A stretch of DNA of 64,000 nucleotides from Nocardia xishanensis NBRC 101358 (GTDB lineage: Bacteria > Actinomycetota > Actinomycetes > Mycobacteriales > Mycobacteriaceae): contig NZ_BDCF01000032.1 in the NCBI RefSeq assembly GCF_001613365.1, positions 23,802 to 87,801 of the forward strand. Reading direction: 5' to 3'. Made by a program: the position numbers and the translations under genes. The notes under the pieces are model-generated. The model saw nothing but the letters and a program-made list of their open reading frames with translations. It made no database searches and was not told the origin of the DNA. Below, piece by piece: positions 7,295-15,508 of this stretch; the stretch's first letter is position 1, and the number at the start of each line of letters is the position of its first letter.

Positions 7295-8476
7295 ATGGTG
7301 GCACACGAAACCGCGCTCGCGTTGATTCAGCTGGGCGCGGTCTTCTTCGGTCTCGGTCTGCTCGGGCGCGTCGCCGCCCGCATCGGCATGTCGCCGATTC
7401 CCCTGTATCTGGTCGGCGGCCTGCTGTTCGGAACGGGCGGCCTGGTAGAACTCGACCAGGTCGATTCGTTCATTCACCTGGCAAGCGAGATCGGCGTCGT
7501 GCTGCTCCTGCTGCTGCTCGGCCTCGAGTACAGCGCCGCCGAGCTGGTCACCGGCCTGCGCCGTTCCTGGGCAGCCGGTGTGATGGATTTCGCGCTCAAC
7601 GCCACTCCAGGCGTCCTGGTCGCCCTCTTGCTCGGCTGGGGCGCGACCGGCGCCATCGCGATGGCGGGCGTCACCTACATCTCCTCCTCGGGCATCGTCG
7701 CCAAGGTGCTCAACGATCTCGGCCGACTGGGCAACCGCGAGACGCCGACGATCCTGTCCATCCTGGTGTTCGAGGATCTGGTGATGGCGGGCTATCTGCC
7801 GGTGCTGACGGCGGTGCTCGCCGGCACCGGATTCCTGGCCGGTCTCACCACCGTGGGGATCGCGCTGCTCGTCGTCACCGTGGTGCTCGTAGTCGCGCTG
7901 CGCTACGGACGATACGTCTCGATGATCGTGGACAGCGACGACCGCGAGATCTTCCTGCTGAAGCTGCTCGGTTCCGCACTGCTGGTCGCCGGACTCGCCT
8001 CCGCGCTGCAAGTCTCGGCGGCGGTGGGCGCGTTCCTGCTCGGCATCGCGATCTCGGATTCGACAGCGCACAACGCCACCAAAATCCTGGAACCCCTGCG
8101 CGATCTGTTCGCCGCGCTGTTCTTCGTGCTTTTCGGGCTGAGCACCGATCCGGCGACCATACCTCCGGTGCTCGGCTGGGCCTGCCTGCTCGCCGCGGTC
8201 ACCACGGCCACCAAGGTCGCCACCGGCTGGTGGGCCGCGAAGAACGCGGGGAGCTCGCGCTACGGGCGGGCGCGCGCCGGCACCGCACTGGTCGCGCACG
8301 GCGAGTTCTCCATCGTCATCGCGGGATTGGCGGTCACCGCGGGCGCGGTGCCCACCGAGTTCGCGGCGCTGGCCACGACCTACGTGCTGCTCATGGCGGT
8401 ACTCGGTCCGATAGCGGCGCGCGTGGTCGAGCCCGTCCTGGTGTGGCGCGACCGCCGCACGGGCCGTCCCGTCTGA
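7295..8476 (+). CDS. cation:proton antiporter, KhtU/KefB-like CPA2 family
   Basis: A 393-residue integral membrane protein with about 12-13 hydrophobic segments and no C-terminal RCK domain, matching KhtU-type transporters that use a separate regulatory subunit. Recognisable regions are GLEYSAAELV, GVTYISSSGIVAKVLNDLG, FEDLVMAGYLPVL with the conserved acidic residue of the transport site, and AHGEFSIVIAGLA. It probably exchanges K+ or Na+ for protons for pH or osmotic control. It follows the KhtT-like gene by 3 nt. Confidence 0.9.
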   Translation: MVAHETALALIQLGAVFFGLGLLGRVAARIGMSPIPLYLVGGLLFGTGGLVELDQVDSFIHLASEIGVVLLLLLLGLEYSAAELVTGLRRSWAAGVMDFALNATPGVLVALLLGWGATGAIAMAGVTYISSSGIVAKVLNDLGRLGNRETPTILSILVFEDLVMAGYLPVLTAVLAGTGFLAGLTTVGIALLVVTVVLVVALRYGRYVSMIVDSDDREIFLLKLLGSALLVAGLASALQVSAAVGAFLLGIAISDSTAHNATKILEPLRDLFAALFFVLFGLSTDPATIPPVLGWACLLAAVTTATKVATGWWAAKNAGSSRYGRARAGTALVAHGEFSIVIAGLAVTAGAVPTEFAALATTYVLLMAVLGPIAARVVEPVLVWRDRRTGRPV

Positions 8477-8516
8477 CGGGCGCTCGTCCACCCGGCCCGG
8501 CGAACCACCCGGCCCC

Positions 8517-8969
8517 TCAGCGCAGCGGGGCCGTCGTGGTGTTCGATCGGCCGACGTACTCGTCGTTGAGCAGGTGATAGGCCTGCCCCAGATCGGTGAG
8601 CGCACGCTGCCAACGCATTTCGGCCTCGCTACCCACCGGATTGCGGCTCAGTTCGAGCAGCGCCGCGGTGGCGTCGGCCGACCGGACCGCGGCGGCGAGC
8701 AGCGCCGGGGCGGGCTCGACGATGGCGTCGGCGGCCATGGCGTCGATGCGGTCGTGCAACTCGACGGCGTCGGCGCACATCCGCTCGGCCGGATCCTCGT
8801 GCGCGAAGTTCGCCCGAGGCGATTCGCCGCCGACCACGTGTTGCAGCAGACCGACCAGCAACGCCCGCTGAGTGGTGGCGTCCCGCGGTCCGTCGAAAGG
8901 CGGATCCGCCTTGTCCGGGTCGATGCGCAGAATCGCCAAGACGGCCCGCAACTGCGCGATGGTCACCAC
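8517..8969 (-). CDS. hypothetical helical protein
   Basis: A 150-residue protein I do not recognise. It is predicted to be almost wholly helical, with no signal peptide or membrane segment. Distinct stretches are VVTIAQLRAVLAILRIDPD at the N terminus, AERMCADAVELHDRIDAM in the middle and EMRWQRALTDLGQAYHLLNDEYV near the end. GTG at 8969 has GAGGA upstream; a further GTG at 9038 would add a 23-residue Gly-rich stretch that looks non-coding. It converges on the antiporter gene with a 40-nt gap. Confidence 0.65.
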   Translation of the reverse strand: MVTIAQLRAVLAILRIDPDKADPPFDGPRDATTQRALLVGLLQHVVGGESPRANFAHEDPAERMCADAVELHDRIDAMAADAIVEPAPALLAAAVRSADATAALLELSRNPVGSEAEMRWQRALTDLGQAYHLLNDEYVGRSNTTTAPLR

Positions 8970-9313
8970 GTTCCCGGTTCCTCCCCTGCCCTGCGCCGGG
9001 CGCCCGACATGTTCGCCCGCCTCGGATTTCCCCGTCACCGCCCATCCCTTCCTAGTCGGCCGCGCGGCGCGCGAACCTCCGTCGCCTCCGGGCCGGGGAT
9101 AGTGTTTGCCAGATCTTCACTGAACGAGGGTCAAACTATACAAAAGATCGGCGGATGTCTCGGGAATCCGCATCTCCGACAGGTCGCTTCGGAGTGGCGC
9201 TTCCACGCGCGCGGCGCGTCGCGATCTTGCCCCGCGCATCACCCGTCGCGAATAGGATTGCCGGAGAAGCGCCCTCACGATCCGTGCGGCCGCGTAGACG
9301 GTGGGAGACGACG

Positions 9314-9904
9314 ATGACCGGACCGCGACGGCCGACCGCCGCTGCGCGCTTGGCCGCCGTCTCGGCGGTAGCGGTCTTGACAGCCGGCGGCTGCGCGACC
9401 CTGCTCGGCGAACCCGCACCGCCGCCCTCCGCCGCCGAGATCGCGGCCGCCACAGCCGAATTGACCGATTTGCCGTCTTCCGAGGAGACCGAGCGGCAGC
9501 TCGCGGCGGTCGTGGACCAGATCGCGGCGGCCGCCTCGGCGATCGATCCCGCGCTGCGCTGGAGCCGAACCGAGGACCGGGCACTCGGCCCCTGCTACGG
9601 ACCGTACGAACACACCGGCGGCAGGCGCGTCGTGCTGCCGCGCTACCGAACCGATGGTTCGCTGCCCGCCGAGGCGTGGCCTGGTTTCCAGGAAACGGCC
9701 CACGCCCTGGCCATGTCCGTCGGCGCGACGGACATGCTGCCCGGCGACAGCGCGTCGCCGGACCGGCACGTCACCTTCCAGGGCGGGGACGGCGTGCAGT
9801 GGGACAGCAACACCGAGCTGTCGATCCTCGCCGACGCACGGTCGATGACGATCACCGCGACAGCTGGCTGCCGGTTGCCCGAGGGTCACCCGCCAGGAGG
9901 GTGA
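9314..9904 (+). CDS. LppA-family lipoprotein
   Basis: A 196-residue exported protein. The signal region AARLAAVSAVAVLTAGG is followed by Cys27, a plausible lipidated cysteine although the lipobox (LTAGGC) is not canonical. The mature part has the features of mycobacterial LppA-type lipoproteins: DLPSSEETERQLAAVVDQIA helix, CYGPYEHTGGRRVVLPRY around the first Cys, and a second Cys near the end (TAGCRLPEG) that could form a disulfide. The function of this family is unknown. GGGAG precedes the ATG. The gene converges on the sigma factor gene with 6 nt between stops. Confidence 0.82.
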   Translation: MTGPRRPTAAARLAAVSAVAVLTAGGCATLLGEPAPPPSAAEIAAATAELTDLPSSEETERQLAAVVDQIAAAASAIDPALRWSRTEDRALGPCYGPYEHTGGRRVVLPRYRTDGSLPAEAWPGFQETAHALAMSVGATDMLPGDSASPDRHVTFQGGDGVQWDSNTELSILADARSMTITATAGCRLPEGHPPGG

Positions 9905-9910
9905 GGGCGA

Positions 9911-10744
9911 TCAGGCGGCCAGGTGCTCGCTCTCCTCGCCGAGCGCCCGCTCCCGCAACGTCTTCAGCGTCTTGGTGAGAATGCGCGAGATCTGCATCTG
10001 CGACACCCCGAGCCGCTCGGCGATCTGCGCCTGGGTCTTGTTCTCGAAGAACCGCATCACCAGCACCTGCCGCTCCCGCTCCGGCAGTTCGGCGATGAGC
10101 GGGCGCACCGCCATCGCGTCCTCCAGCAGCCGGTAGCACGGCTCCTCGGCGCCCAGCGAGTCCACGGCGGCCCGCGTGGAACCGTCGTCCTCACCGTCGC
10201 GGTACGCCGCGTCCAGCGAGCTCGACTGGTAGCCGTTGCTCGCGACCAGCGCCTGGGTGATCTCGGTGAGCTCGACATCGAGCTCGGCCGCGAGTTCGCG
10301 CGCGGTCGGCATGCGGCCGAGCCGCTGCGCGAGGACATCGGTGGCGGGCCCGATCGATTGCTGGATCTCCTTCAGCCGCCGCGGAACCCGAACCGACCAG
10401 GTGCGATCGCGGAAATGCCGCCGCACCTCGCCCATGACGGTCGGCACCGCGAACGACAGGAACGAACTGCCGCGTGAGACGTCGAAGCGATCCACGGCCT
10501 GCACCAACCCGAGCCGGGCGATTTGGTGCAGGTCGTCGAACGCCTCGCCGCGGCCTGCGAAGCGACGCGCGATGTGTTCCGCCAGCGGCAGGCACATCCG
10601 CACGATGTCCTCCCGGACTCGCTGCCGATGCGGGTCGTTCGCGTCCAGGCTCGCCAGCTTCTCGAACCACGGTTCGACGTTGTCGTAGGTGTCGGTCCGG
10701 GCCATGTCGTCGTCCGCGGTGCGCACCGTCGATTCCTGTTCCAT
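9911..10744 (-). CDS. sigF: RNA polymerase sigma factor, SigF/SigB family
   Basis: A 277-residue group 3 sigma factor. Region 2 is seen in HIARRFAGRGEAFDDLHQIA, GLVQAVDRFD and SSFLSFAVPTVMGEVRRHFRD, followed by WSVRVPRRLKE; region 3 contains LGRMPTARELAAELDV; region 4 ends with ELPERERQVLVMRFFENKTQ and a helix-turn-helix at AQIAERLGVSQMQISRIL. ATG at 10744 is chosen because GAGGT lies 8 nt upstream; the frame opens 30 codons earlier. No anti-sigma kinase gene is adjacent, unlike the usual rsbW-sigF arrangement. A perfect SigF-type promoter precedes it, so autoregulation is likely. Which of several SigF-like paralogs it is cannot be decided here. Confidence 0.93.
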   Translation of the reverse strand: MEQESTVRTADDDMARTDTYDNVEPWFEKLASLDANDPHRQRVREDIVRMCLPLAEHIARRFAGRGEAFDDLHQIARLGLVQAVDRFDVSRGSSFLSFAVPTVMGEVRRHFRDRTWSVRVPRRLKEIQQSIGPATDVLAQRLGRMPTARELAAELDVELTEITQALVASNGYQSSSLDAAYRDGEDDGSTRAAVDSLGAEEPCYRLLEDAMAVRPLIAELPERERQVLVMRFFENKTQAQIAERLGVSQMQISRILTKTLKTLRERALGEESEHLAA

Positions 10745-10784
10745 CCGATCTACCTCGTTTCCAACCGAATTCGACTCTGGTTGG

Positions 10785-10809
10785 ATACCCGCGTTGCTGT
10801 TATCGAAAC
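10785..10809 (-). promoter_or_regulatory. SigF-type promoter upstream of the sigma factor gene
   Basis: On the minus strand GTTT (10806-10809), exactly 15 nt, then GGGTAT (10785-10790). The -10 is 40 nt upstream of the chosen start codon at 10744, giving a leader of about 33 nt that contains the Shine-Dalgarno. Confidence 0.8.
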
Positions 10810-10861
10810 GAGATCGCAAGAAATCGCCGGACACCTGTGCCGGCGATCACCCGCGACGGCG

Positions 10862-11701
10862 TCAGAGAATGGGCCGCCCGCCGGTCACCGCCAGCCGGGC
10901 GCCGGAGATGTAGCTGCCGTCGTCGGAGGCCAGAAGCACGTAGGCCGCGGCGAGTTCGGCCGGTTGGCCCGCCCGCCCGAGCGGTGTGTCGTCACCGAAC
11001 TTCGTCACCTTCTCCACCGGCATGGTCGAGGGGATCAGCGGCGTCCAGATCGGCCCCGGCGCGACGCTGTTGACCCGAATCCCGCGCTCTCCCAGCAGCT
11101 GCGCCAGGCTGGCGGAGAAATTGGCGATGGCCGCCTTGGTGGCCGCGTACGGAGCCAGTGTCGGCGACGGCATGTCGGAGTTCACCGACGAGCTGCCGAT
11201 GATCGATGCGCCGGAAGGCATATGCGGCAGTGCCGCTTTCACGAGGTAGAAGTAGGCGCCGACGTTCAGCTTGAAGGTGTGGTCGAACTCCTCGTCGGAG
11301 ATCTCCTCGAGCGTCTCGTGGGTCATCTGGTAGGCCGCGTTGCTCACCAGCACGTCCACTTTGCCGAACTCCTGCACGGCGCGATCGATGACGGCCCTGC
11401 AGTGCGCGGGATCGGCGAGATCGCCCGGCATCAGCACGGCCTTGCGGCCCGCCTGAGTGACCAAGTCGGCCACCTCCTTGGCGTCCTCGTCCTCGTCGAG
11501 ATACGAGATCAGCACGTCGGCGCCCTCTCTGGCGAACGCGATCGCCACGGCGCGCCCGATGCCGCTGTCGGCGCCGGTGATCACCGCCGCCTTACCGGTG
11601 AGCTTGCCCGATCCGCGGTAGCTGTTCTCGCCGCAGTCCGGCGCGGGCGTCATCCTGGACTGGACGCCGGGGACCTCCTGCTGCTGCTCCGGAAAACCCA
11701 T
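10862..11701 (-). CDS. SDR oxidoreductase of the general-stress type (YhdF/YghA-like)
   Basis: A 279-residue short-chain dehydrogenase with an N-terminal extension of about 35 residues (PDCGENSYRGSGKLTGK) typical of the YghA/GSP39 branch. The cofactor site is TGADSGIG, the structural motif is VSNAAYQ, and the catalytic residues are Ser in GSSSVNS plus YAATKAA. It probably reduces an aldehyde or ketone with NAD(P)H in the cytosol. It is the last gene of a leftward operon, starting 3 nt after the TPP enzyme gene stop. Confidence 0.92.
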   Translation of the reverse strand: MGFPEQQQEVPGVQSRMTPAPDCGENSYRGSGKLTGKAAVITGADSGIGRAVAIAFAREGADVLISYLDEDEDAKEVADLVTQAGRKAVLMPGDLADPAHCRAVIDRAVQEFGKVDVLVSNAAYQMTHETLEEISDEEFDHTFKLNVGAYFYLVKAALPHMPSGASIIGSSSVNSDMPSPTLAPYAATKAAIANFSASLAQLLGERGIRVNSVAPGPIWTPLIPSTMPVEKVTKFGDDTPLGRAGQPAELAAAYVLLASDDGSYISGARLAVTGGRPIL

Positions 11702-11704
11702 CGC

Positions 11705-13492
11705 TCAACTCCTCCTCATGAATTCCTGCGCTTTGGCTTTCACGCCCTGTGCGATGAAGTGCCTGGCCTCGGGATCGCCGCGGAGCACGGCTTCCGCGGT
11801 GTCCTTCAACTGGTCCCAGGTGGCGTGCGGCGGGATGGGCGGCATCTCGGGATCGCATTTCACGTCGAGCAGCACCGGTTCGTCGGCTCGCAAGGCGCGG
11901 TCCCACGCGGGCCCGAGTTCGTCGGCGGAGTCGACGGTGATCGCGGCGAGCCCCATCACCCGCGCGACTTCCGCGTAGGACACATCCGGAAGCGATTGGG
12001 ATTCCTCGAATTTCGGTGCGCCGCCCATCGCGCGCAGCTCCCAGGTGACCTGATTGAGATCGTTGTTGTGAAAGACGCAAACCACCAGCCGAGGATCCGG
12101 CCAACGGTTCCGGTAGCGAGCGATGGTGAGCAGTTCGGCGAGCCCGTTCATCTGCATGGCGCCGTCGCCGACCAGCGCGATCGCAGGCCTGTCGGGATGG
12201 GCGAACTTCGCCCCGATGGCGTACGGAACCCCGGGCCCCATCGTCGCCAGTGTGCCGGAGAGCGAACCGCGCATCTCGCCGCGGAAGCGCAGGCACCGGG
12301 CGTACCAGTTCGTCGACGAGCCCGAATCCGCGGTGACGATGGCGTTGTCGGGTATGCGCTCGGACAGTTCCCAGACCACCCGCATCGGGTTCAGCGGCCG
12401 CGCGTCCAGCATGGACTGCCGTTCCAGCGTCTCCCACCAGCGGGCCACGTTCTTCTCCACCGTCTCTCGCCACGACCGGTCGGTCTTGCGCTGGACCAAC
12501 GGAATCATTTCGGCCAGAGTCGATTTGGCGTCGCCGACCAGGTTCACCTCGGTCGGGTACCGCATCCCGATCATGGTGCCGTCGATATCGATCTGCACCG
12601 CACGTGCCCGGTCGAACTCCGGCAGGAACTGCGAATACGGGAAGTTGGAGCCGACGATGAGCAGGGTGTCGCAGTCGCGCATCAGCTCGTAGCTCGGCTT
12701 GCTGCCGAGCAGGCCGATCGGCCCGGTGACGAAGGGAAGATCGTCCGGAAGCACATCCTTGCCGAGCAATGCCTTCGCAATGCCCGCTCCGGTGCGGTCG
12801 GCGATCTCGAGCACTTCCATGGCGGCCGAGCGAGCGCCCTGACCGATCAGGATCGCGACCCGCGAACCGGCGTCGAGTATCTCTGCCGCCCTCCGGATCT
12901 CGTCCCGCGCGGGGATCACCTGCGCGGGCGGCGCCGCGCCCGGCGGGCTGGACGGCACCTGTTTGAACGCGTGCTCGGGCGGCTCGTACTCCTCCTCCTG
13001 TAGGTCGGAGGGAATGATCACGACCGTCGGCGCGCGGCGCGCGATGGCGACACGGAACGCGCGATCCAGTGCGTTGGGCAACTGGCTGGCGACGTTCACC
13101 TCGACCACATAGTCGGCGACGTCTTGGAAGAGGGTCTGCAGGTTCACTTCCTGCTGGTAGCTGCCGCCCATCGCACTGCGCGCGGTCTGCCCGACGATCG
13201 CCACCACGGGCACGTGATCGAGTTTCGCGTCGTAGAGGCCGTTAAGCAGGTGGATCGCGCCCGGCCCCGAAGTGGCGGTGCAGACACCGGCGTTGCCGCT
13301 GAACTTGGCGTAGCCGGTGGCCTCGAACGCCGACATCTCCTCGTGCCTGGCCTGAATGAAGGCAGGGTCGTCGTCGGCCCGCCCGAAGGCGGCGACCAGG
13401 CCGTTGATGCCGTCACCGGGATAGCCGAAGACCTGCTCGACACCCCATTCGCGCAGTCGCCGCACGACGTAGTCGCCGACCTGTTGGGCCAT
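11705..13492 (-). CDS. thiamine pyrophosphate-dependent enzyme, pyruvate oxidase/acetolactate synthase-like
   Basis: A 595-residue protein with the three-domain fold of the POX/AHAS family. The N-terminal Pyr domain holds the catalytic glutamate in RHEEMSAFEATGYAKF; the middle domain starts near RRAAEILDAGSRVAILIG; the C-terminal PP domain has the TPP/Mg motif GDGAMQMNGLAE with FHNNDLNQ. It may oxidise or decarboxylate pyruvate as a membrane-associated or soluble enzyme; the exact substrate is unresolved. It lies in an operon with a CDGSH protein and an SDR, a typical SigF-type stress setting in actinobacteria (inference). Confidence 0.9.
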   Translation of the reverse strand: MAQQVGDYVVRRLREWGVEQVFGYPGDGINGLVAAFGRADDDPAFIQARHEEMSAFEATGYAKFSGNAGVCTATSGPGAIHLLNGLYDAKLDHVPVVAIVGQTARSAMGGSYQQEVNLQTLFQDVADYVVEVNVASQLPNALDRAFRVAIARRAPTVVIIPSDLQEEEYEPPEHAFKQVPSSPPGAAPPAQVIPARDEIRRAAEILDAGSRVAILIGQGARSAAMEVLEIADRTGAGIAKALLGKDVLPDDLPFVTGPIGLLGSKPSYELMRDCDTLLIVGSNFPYSQFLPEFDRARAVQIDIDGTMIGMRYPTEVNLVGDAKSTLAEMIPLVQRKTDRSWRETVEKNVARWWETLERQSMLDARPLNPMRVVWELSERIPDNAIVTADSGSSTNWYARCLRFRGEMRGSLSGTLATMGPGVPYAIGAKFAHPDRPAIALVGDGAMQMNGLAELLTIARYRNRWPDPRLVVCVFHNNDLNQVTWELRAMGGAPKFEESQSLPDVSYAEVARVMGLAAITVDSADELGPAWDRALRADEPVLLDVKCDPEMPPIPPHATWDQLKDTAEAVLRGDPEARHFIAQGVKAKAQEFMRRS

Positions 13493-13537
13493 GGTTCCTC
13501 CTGTCCGTGCGTCACTGTCGATGGGCTGCCCGCCCTC

Positions 13538-13747
13538 CTACGCGGTGGCGCGGCGATGTTTGCGGTGGCTGGTATCGCACAGGGGGTAGTTCTTGGACCG
13601 GCGGCACAGGCAGATCGCGACTTGGAAGCGGTCGCAGCGAATGGTCTTGCCATCGGCGGTCACCAGTTCGACTGGCCCCTCGACGAGAGCGGGACCGTCG
13701 GCGGTGAAAGTGACTCGCCTCGGCTCACTTTCGGATGCGGTCGGCAC
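13538..13747 (-). CDS. CDGSH-type iron-sulfur protein
   Basis: A 69-residue protein with the CDGSH 2Fe-2S motif CRCRS-type: ICLCRRSKNYPLCDTSHRKH, giving Cys-X-Cys, the third Cys and the His ligand. Small bacterial CDGSH proteins carry redox-active 2Fe-2S clusters (family knowledge). It starts at a GTG inside the end of the methylase gene (overlap 23 nt), so translation is coupled. Neighbouring iron-redox and TPP genes suggest a role in oxidative stress. Confidence 0.9.
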   Translation of the reverse strand: MPTASESEPRRVTFTADGPALVEGPVELVTADGKTIRCDRFQVAICLCRRSKNYPLCDTSHRKHRRATA

Positions 13748-14375
13748 GGATCACCACCAGATCTTCGCTGTCCTGGCCGGGTTCGATGAGCCCGTTCGAG
13801 GCGAGCCAGTCGGCGCGCCCACGCAACACGGGTCCGAACGGCACGGTGTGGCGGGCCACGATCGCGGCTTTCAAGCCGGCGTCCCGCAATTGGTTCAGCG
13901 TGCTGTCCGGATCGGACAGCATCGAGTGCACGAGCAGCGCCGCACCGCGCGGATTCAGTAGACCCGGCATCATCCGGCACAGCCGGTCGAGGGCGCCGCG
14001 ACCGCGCGCGCCCGCATCCCAGGCTCGCGCGGCGCCACGGTGCTCCCGCTCCGGCGCGGGGACGTAGGGCGGATTCGCCAGGACCAGATCGAACCGGCGT
14101 CCACTCAGCACCGACGCGAAGTCGCCCCGGATCACCTCGGCCCCTATCCCCCGCACTCGGCAGTTCAACCACGCGGACACCGCGGCGGCGCGCGAGATGT
14201 CCACGGCGGTGACCGCAGCGGCTCCGCCCCGCACGGCGGCGATCGCCAGCGCCCCGGTACCCGTACACACGTCGAGCACGTGTCCGCCGCGCGGGATGCT
14301 CGCTTCGTCGAGCGCCTTGGCAAGCAGCCAGGTGTCCGATTGCGGGCGATACACCCAGGGCGGTCGAATCAACAT
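13725..14375 (-). CDS. PrmC/HemK2-like methyltransferase
   Basis: A 216-residue SAM-dependent methylase. Motif I is VLDVCTGTGALAIAA, the acidic motif is VTAVDISRAA, and the catalytic NPPY motif of N-methyltransferases acting on Gln/Asn or adenine appears in LVLANPPYVPAP. The N terminus RPPWVYRPQSDTWLL is shared by stand-alone HemK2-type enzymes. ATG at 14375 is chosen by analogy with such homologs; an alternative ATG at 14441 would overlap the upstream gene. The target is unknown; a release factor or ribosomal protein is possible. It is the second gene of the operon. Confidence 0.82.
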   Translation of the reverse strand: MLIRPPWVYRPQSDTWLLAKALDEASIPRGGHVLDVCTGTGALAIAAVRGGAAAVTAVDISRAAAVSAWLNCRVRGIGAEVIRGDFASVLSGRRFDLVLANPPYVPAPEREHRGAARAWDAGARGRGALDRLCRMMPGLLNPRGAALLVHSMLSDPDSTLNQLRDAGLKAAIVARHTVPFGPVLRGRADWLASNGLIEPGQDSEDLVVIRADRIRK

Positions 14376-14406
14376 CACGTACAGCGGATAGCCGGATCGC
14401 GCCGAC

Positions 14407-15423
14407 CTAATCGTCCGGCGTCGCCGAAAGCGGCTCGCCATCGCGCAGCGAACCGCGCCCCGCCTCCCAGCAGCCGAGCACATGATCGGCGAACCGATCC
14501 TCCAGCAGGTTGGTCGCCTGGATGCCGAACACGACCGATTCGGTCAACCCGGGCTCCTGTTCGAGCAGATCGCCGATCACGTCGCGGCGCATGACCTGTT
14601 CGTGCACCGCGTCGGCTTCCACGTGCTCGCGGTAGAACAGGGTGCAGGCTGGGTCGGCGTCGAGACGACGCAGCGCCTGCACCATCCGCTGCGCACCCGG
14701 CGGCGAGCTGATCTCCACGGTCGCGAAATGCCCGACCAGCGCCCCGCGCAGTGACCGGTGCAGACCGAACAGCGAGATCGTGTCCATCAGCGCGAACATC
14801 GGCGCGGGGATGACGTTCAGGTAGTGCAGGTAGTCCGGATTCAGTCCCGCCGCCGCCATCAGTTCCGCGTACAGCCGGGCGTGCACCCGTTCGCCGCGCC
14901 CGCCGCCGAACTCGTCGAATTCCACCGCGACCAGCGACGCCTTCGCCTGACCGCGCAGGCGGGGAATCGCCCAGGCGTACGGGTCGGCCTCCTTGTGGTG
15001 GTAGAGCGAGCGATGCACCAGGTACTCCCGCATCTGCCACCACTCGCCGCGATCGAGCAGGAACTGGCTGGGCCCGCTCGCTTCCAGGGGCGTGACGAGC
15101 AACTGTTCGAGTTCCGCTTCGAGATCCGTCCCGCCGGGGACCGCGTCGCGCAGCGCGTTCAGGAGGCGTTGTTCCATCGCGGCGCGCAGCGTCAACAGAC
15201 CCGCATCCCACTCCCAGCCCGAATCGACGTCGGCGAACCCGTAGTAGTGCAGCTCGTAGCAGGTGTGCAGGGCGAGCAGCAGATCCTCGCCGAACGGATC
15301 CACCGGCCCCGGCCGCGGTACGGCCCGCCCCGGCGTACCGCGCAGCAGGTCGACCACCGCCGCGGACAGGTCACCGCGCGGGTCGGGCAGAGGGTGGGCT
15401 TCGGGGGCCGCTATCGCTGTCAT
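14407..15423 (-). CDS. iron-containing redox enzyme, heme-oxygenase-like di-iron family
   Basis: A 338-residue helical protein of the heme-oxygenase-like di-metal oxidase superfamily. Likely metal ligands lie in CYELHYYGF, REYLVHRSLYHHKEADPYAW, VEFDEFGGG, HARLYAEL and REHVEADAVHEQV, which provide the spaced Glu/His/Asp residues expected for a di-iron centre. Actinobacterial members often sit beside CDGSH and HemK2-like genes, exactly as here, but the reaction has not been assigned to my knowledge. First gene of the leftward operon; a GGGTAT hexamer is 9 nt before its ATG, but no good -35 is seen. Confidence 0.85.
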   Translation of the reverse strand: MTAIAAPEAHPLPDPRGDLSAAVVDLLRGTPGRAVPRPGPVDPFGEDLLLALHTCYELHYYGFADVDSGWEWDAGLLTLRAAMEQRLLNALRDAVPGGTDLEAELEQLLVTPLEASGPSQFLLDRGEWWQMREYLVHRSLYHHKEADPYAWAIPRLRGQAKASLVAVEFDEFGGGRGERVHARLYAELMAAAGLNPDYLHYLNVIPAPMFALMDTISLFGLHRSLRGALVGHFATVEISSPPGAQRMVQALRRLDADPACTLFYREHVEADAVHEQVMRRDVIGDLLEQEPGLTESVVFGIQATNLLEDRFADHVLGCWEAGRGSLRDGEPLSATPDD

Positions 15424-15432
15424 GGTGGTCGC

Positions 15433-15438
15433 ATACCC
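15433..15438 (-). promoter_or_regulatory. possible SigF-like -10 element close to the start codon
   Basis: GGGTAT followed by GCGACCACC and the ATG. The same GGGTATGCG arrangement, also 9 nt from the start codon, occurs at 556-561 before the SDR gene. The expected -35 position reads GATA, a poor match to GTTT, so the call is tentative. Confidence 0.3.
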
Positions 15439-15508
15439 GGCTCACGCGATGGTTATCGCCCGGCCGTGCGCGTGCACGCGCTCCGCCGCGACGACCGCGG
15501 TATTCACG

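Noticed and set aside
10523..13003. 826-codon plus-strand open frame over the sigma factor, SDR and TPP enzyme genes
   Set aside because: Antisense shadow of three well-supported genes; its translation is His/Arg/Gly-rich and has no domain.
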